In this document: in pieces, positions 7,762 to 10,000 of the stretch
Layout of the letters: each line of letters starts with the position of its first letter
How positions within the stretch are numbered: the stretch's first letter is position 1
NCBI RefSeq assembly: GCF_020217005.1
Contig: NZ_JAIWOI010000177.1
Span: forward strand, 1-10,000
Direction of reading: 5' to 3'
Length of the DNA stretch: 10,000 nt
Source: Rheinheimera sp.
Lineage (GTDB): Bacteria; Pseudomonadota; Gammaproteobacteria; Enterobacterales; Alteromonadaceae
Notes under the pieces: model-generated
What the model was told of the DNA's origin: nothing
What the model saw: only the letters and a program-made list of their open reading frames with translations
Database searches by the model: none
Program-made: the position numbers and the translations under genes

Positions 7762-9027
7762 TTAATCATGTCCAAGCGCTAAGCGTCTGGCCGCAGGCTG
7801 CACTAAGTGATTCCACCACAGCCCCAGCATCAGCAGACAAGCAAAACCAGTAGCCAGATAAAAACCATAACGCACATCACCCAACGCATCACCGACTAAG
7901 CCCATCAATAAAGGCCCTAATGCAGCCGCTAAGGCGGTAAAAGCCAGAATTAAACCTGCAGCTGCGCCATGCTGCTGCCGCGGAAAACAACTAATGCCTT
8001 TCGAGTTTAACGTTGGGTACATCATCGACATAAAAAGCCCGGACAACGGCATCAGCCATAAGGCCAGAGCTACACCGAAGAACATACTTAAGGCAAAACA
8101 GACAAAAATAGCGCTGCCAAACCAGGCCAATAAAGCTGTCCAGCTAAAGCGCAGCAGTAACCATTCCGCCAGAAAACGGCCCGCAGTACGCAGAATAAAA
8201 AATACGGTAATGGCATGAGTGGCCAGCACAGTGTAATTGCCATCGTAACTTTGCAATAAGGTAGGCAACCAGACAAAAATGGCTACTTCGGTCGCCACAT
8301 AACAGGCGATGGCCAGCGAAAAACCCAGCGCGTATTTGTCTTTCACCAACGCCAGACTTTGCCAGATTGAGCTATGTTGCTGTGGCTGGTAAGCCGGATA
8401 ATCCAGAAAGGACGCCATCATCAGCAACACGGCACAAATCAGCCCAGCCAGCAGATAAAGTTGAGTCCAATCGAGTGATGCTGCTATTAACAACCCCACT
8501 AAAGCCGGGCCAAAAATAGCACCTAAACCAAAAAAGCCTTCCACTCTGTTCATCAATCGGGTATGGCTCTGACAGTCAGCACTGACATCGCCGACTAAGG
8601 CCAAAGCACCGGTTTTAAATAAACCAATACTCAAACCACTAACCCCCAGCAGCAGCAGGTAATAGAGAAAACTTTCGCCAAAAATAAAAGCCACACAAGC
8701 CACAGCGTAAAGCGCCAATCCCGCCAGTATCACCTTTTTGCGGCCAAAACGGTCGGCATAACGGCCCAAAAACAAACCGGACAAACCAATAAACAACATG
8801 GGCACATAATGAAAGGCGGCGGCTTCGGTCAGACTGAGCTGAAACTGCGCTACGACTTGCGGAATAATGACGCCAACAGCATCTGTGGTCATGGCAAAAA
8901 CAAAAAACATCAGGCACGTCATCCACTTCACCTGAGTAAAAGCGCTGGGCGACAGCGCAGTACTACTTATAGCTGGTGAACTAGCAGAAGTTGGTGAACT
9001 GGTATTTAAAGAGTGAAGGTGTTGCAT
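7762..9027 (-). CDS. Major facilitator superfamily transporter, possibly sugar permease
   Basis: With the ATG at 9027 this encodes 421 residues. Hydrophobic segments consistent with 12 membrane helices start near residue 35 (WMTCLMFFVFAM). The MFS motif A is clear as GRYADRFGRKK (residues 88-98), in the loop between helices 2 and 3. SMMYPTLNSKGI (about 334-345) followed by HGAAAGLILAFTALAAALGP recalls the second half of fucose-permease-like (FHS) sugar transporters, so a hexose or oligosaccharide substrate is plausible, but drug or metabolite export cannot be excluded. The 34 residues before helix 1 are rich in Ser, Pro and Thr and have no known role. I prefer the start at 9027 because AGGG lies seven bases upstream; a GTG at 9093 would add 22 residues without a good ribosome binding site. 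The gene converges on the GH97 operon with a shared terminator, so its link to that operon is by proximity only. Confidence 0.88.
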   Translation of the reverse strand: MQHLHSLNTSSPTSASSPAISSTALSPSAFTQVKWMTCLMFFVFAMTTDAVGVIIPQVVAQFQLSLTEAAAFHYVPMLFIGLSGLFLGRYADRFGRKKVILAGLALYAVACVAFIFGESFLYYLLLLGVSGLSIGLFKTGALALVGDVSADCQSHTRLMNRVEGFFGLGAIFGPALVGLLIAASLDWTQLYLLAGLICAVLLMMASFLDYPAYQPQQHSSIWQSLALVKDKYALGFSLAIACYVATEVAIFVWLPTLLQSYDGNYTVLATHAITVFFILRTAGRFLAEWLLLRFSWTALLAWFGSAIFVCFALSMFFGVALALWLMPLSGLFMSMMYPTLNSKGISCFPRQQHGAAAGLILAFTALAAALGPLLMGLVGDALGDVRYGFYLATGFACLLMLGLWWNHLVQPAARRLALGHD

Positions 9028-9034
9028 AGATCTA

Positions 9035-9038
9035 CCCT
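9035..9038 (-). promoter_or_regulatory. Ribosome binding site deciding the MFS start
   Basis: On the minus strand AGGG stands seven bases before the ATG at 9027. The alternative GTG at 9093 has only a weak match upstream. This argues that bases 9028-9093 are untranslated leader. Confidence 0.55.
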
Positions 9039-9046
9039 GTCGTGGT

Positions 9047-9061
9047 GCGCTGTAGCAGCGC
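9047..9061 (-). other. Small hairpin in the MFS leader
   Basis: GCGCTG and CAGCGC form a six-base GC-rich stem around a three-base loop. It lies just upstream of the probable MFS ribosome binding site. It may affect translation initiation or mean nothing; no riboswitch family is recognisable. Confidence 0.3.
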
Positions 9062-9176
9062 TGATTTTTATCAGGATCTTTGGTTGTATTCACCTTAGCC
9101 GTTTATCCGGCAAGATCCATTAAAAACCGGCGCGTTTTCACCCTCCCCAGGGCACTACAGCAACGCTTCCGGTTGG

Positions 9177-9195
9177 TCAGATTATTTGTATCTGA
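9177..9195. promoter_or_regulatory. Dyad upstream of the MFS gene, possible operator
   Basis: TCAGAT and ATCTGA are perfect inverted half-sites separated by seven bases. The dyad lies about 150 bases upstream of the MFS ATG in AT-rich DNA, where a promoter would be expected. No regulator is encoded in the window, so the assignment is speculative. Confidence 0.3.
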
Positions 9196-9207
9196 TTGTG
9201 CTTTAAA

Positions 9208-9232
9208 GCTACAACTTAATCGTTTAAGTAGC
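9208..9232. promoter_or_regulatory. Second dyad upstream of the MFS gene
   Basis: An imperfect palindrome has outer arms GCTAC/GTAGC and inner arms CTTAA/TTAAG around TCGT, directly next to CTTTAAAG (9201-9208). It could be an operator, or a weak AT-rich hairpin. A poor minus-strand promoter match (TTGCTA, 17 bases, TAGCTT) overlaps it, so repression by occlusion is possible but not shown. Confidence 0.3.
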
Positions 9233-9271
9233 AATAAAAAACTTCATCTATTGAGTAAATTTATTTCAGCT

Positions 9272-9328
9272 GGGTTTCGGTTGGAGTTGGTTTGTTTAAC
9301 GGAGTTTTGTTAGGGCTTGGCGGTGGGG
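9272..9328 (+). other. G-rich non-coding segment with two four-tract clusters
   Basis: The plus strand has two groups of four short G runs: at 9272-9290 (GGG, GG, GG, GG) and at 9313-9328 (GGG, GG, GG, GGGG), with loops of one to four bases. Both would allow two-layer quadruplexes. No gene is visible here; the flanking genes are both on the minus strand. Apart from the dyads and the inverted repeat at 9381-9420, I see nothing else in 9094-9428. Confidence 0.4.
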
Positions 9329-9364
9329 CTTTTGAGTGAAGGGCTGGTAAGAGCGAATAATAGA

Positions 9365-9428
9365 CTCTAACGCCCGCGTAATAGGCGCGAGCTTGCTGGC
9401 GTCCTAATTGGCGCGCCTATGTATATGA
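9365..9428 (-). repeat. Structured inverted repeat at the 3' end of the last gene, attC-like
   Basis: ATAGGCGCG (9381-9389) and CGCGCCTAT (9412-9420) form a perfect nine-base stem with a 22-base spacer. Read on the minus strand, right after the stop codon of the neighbouring gene, the element ends in CGCGGGCGTTAGAG (9378-9365). This resembles the end of integron attC sites, where the box is GTTRRRY (six of seven bases fit). The partner box near the stop codon is degenerate. The stem may simply act as a transcription terminator; it lacks a clear T-run. Confidence 0.35.
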
Positions 9429-10000
9429 TCATTCATCGATGATGAACTCTTGCTTTGCCTTTTGGATTGTTTTTGGGCCAATACCTGCAATTTTGGATAG
9501 AGATTCACAATCTAAAGCTCCTTCTTTGACTCGGTACTTAAATATTTCTTTAGCAATATTTCTATTTACACCCAAAAGAGCTTCTATCTCATCGATAGTT
9601 GCTAAATTAATATCTGGCTTACCCGCTGACGCTGGCTTTTCCTCCATGTATTCCAGAATATCTGCAATCATTAGGTATGTATGAAATACAGCCTTAGTTG
9701 CTTCGAGTTGGCCTAACTCTGCATGTACGCCTTTATTAGATAATTTATTGATCTTCTCTAACCATGAACCTAAAAAATCTACATGAGCCTTTGCAAGCTC
9801 TTTATTACTTTTTGATTCAATCGAAGCATCCATGAATGCCCAAATTCTATTTACATATTGAGTTTTACCCAACACTCTCCCATTGCCTATATCATTTGTG
9901 CAAGGGTAAAGCTGATCGGCTAGTGCTTCTATCAATCTACGACAAGTCGTTAGAGCTTGAGACCATTCTTCTTCTTTGTTTGAGGATACAGATTTAAACG
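9429..10000 (-). CDS. Hypothetical protein with C-terminal helix-hairpin-helix domain, 5'-truncated
   Basis: The frame stays open to the right edge, so the TTG at 9935 need not be the start; 189 residues are visible and the N-terminus is missing. Visible residues 10-120 are predicted all-helical, with EWSQALTTCRRLIEALADQLYP (residues 11-32), LGKTQYVNRIWAF (43-55) and LSNKGVHAELGQLEA (86-100). This recalls HEPN/DUF4145-like helical domains of bacterial defence proteins, but the RX4-6H nuclease motif is not visible, so the comparison is loose. Residues 129-185 form two helix-hairpin-helix units of ComEA type (DINLATIDEIEALLGV, then LSKIAGIGPKTIQKAKQEF), which usually bind DNA without sequence specificity or mediate protein contacts. 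Base use is much more AT-rich than the rest: 9541-9600 has 17 G+C in 60, against 34 in 60 at 7081-7140, which suggests transferred DNA. I do not recognise a named family or function. Confidence 0.8.
   Translation of the reverse strand, partial: FKSVSSNKEEEWSQALTTCRRLIEALADQLYPCTNDIGNGRVLGKTQYVNRIWAFMDASIESKSNKELAKAHVDFLGSWLEKINKLSNKGVHAELGQLEATKAVFHTYLMIADILEYMEEKPASAGKPDINLATIDEIEALLGVNRNIAKEIFKYRVKEGALDCESLSKIAGIGPKTIQKAKQEFIIDE

Noticed and set aside
9028..9093. GTG at 9093 as the MFS start
   Set aside because: It lacks a good ribosome binding site and the extra residues are unlike a transporter N-terminus. It remains possible.
9080..9313. Plus-strand 77-residue reading frame upstream of the MFS gene
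   Set aside because: Low-complexity basic sequence, no recognisable domain, overlaps the MFS leader and dyads; probably chance.
9301..9330. GTTAGGGC at 9309-9316 as a second attC-type box
   Set aside because: It has no partner inverted repeat and lies in a generally G/T-rich stretch, so it is likely coincidental.
1..10000. CRISPR array, tRNA, rRNA or insertion sequence
   Set aside because: I saw no regularly spaced direct repeats, cloverleaf, rRNA segment or transposase reading frame.

Overview
The window looks like a chromosomal carbohydrate-utilisation locus from a Gram-negative gammaproteobacterium. An Alteromonadales/Rheinheimera-type relative is my best guess. That placement rests on the gene set (a TonB-dependent outer-membrane receptor of the Xanthomonas/Caulobacter type, tryptophan-halogenase-like flavoproteins, a SusB-like GH97 glycosidase), on moderate G+C in the main block and on protein style. 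It is inference, not a database match.

Layout. Positions 1-2576 (+) hold the plug end and whole beta-barrel of a TonB-dependent receptor whose start lies before the window. A strong intrinsic terminator follows (2592-2630). Positions 2670-7690 (+) hold three genes separated by single bases: two different flavin-dependent halogenase-family proteins (2670-4160 and 4162-5667), then a secreted GH97 alpha-glucosidase (5669-7690). A perfect 46-bp palindrome (7703-7748) forms a bidirectional terminator between this operon and a convergent MFS transporter gene (9027-7762, minus). A roughly 400-bp non-coding stretch (9028-9428) contains two dyads, two G-rich clusters and a structured inverted repeat. 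The last gene (minus, running off the right edge) is AT-rich and encodes a helical domain joined to a C-terminal ComEA-like helix-hairpin-helix domain. It looks like accessory DNA, possibly an integron cassette.

How the genes may work together. The receptor probably imports an alpha-glucan oligosaccharide, the periplasmic GH97 enzyme releases monosaccharide, and the MFS protein may carry sugar across the inner membrane. The puzzle is the pair of cytoplasmic halogenase-family enzymes, tightly coupled to the glycosidase. No flavin reductase or recognisable natural-product biosynthesis gene is visible here. Their real substrate, and whether they halogenate at all, is the most interesting open question in the window.
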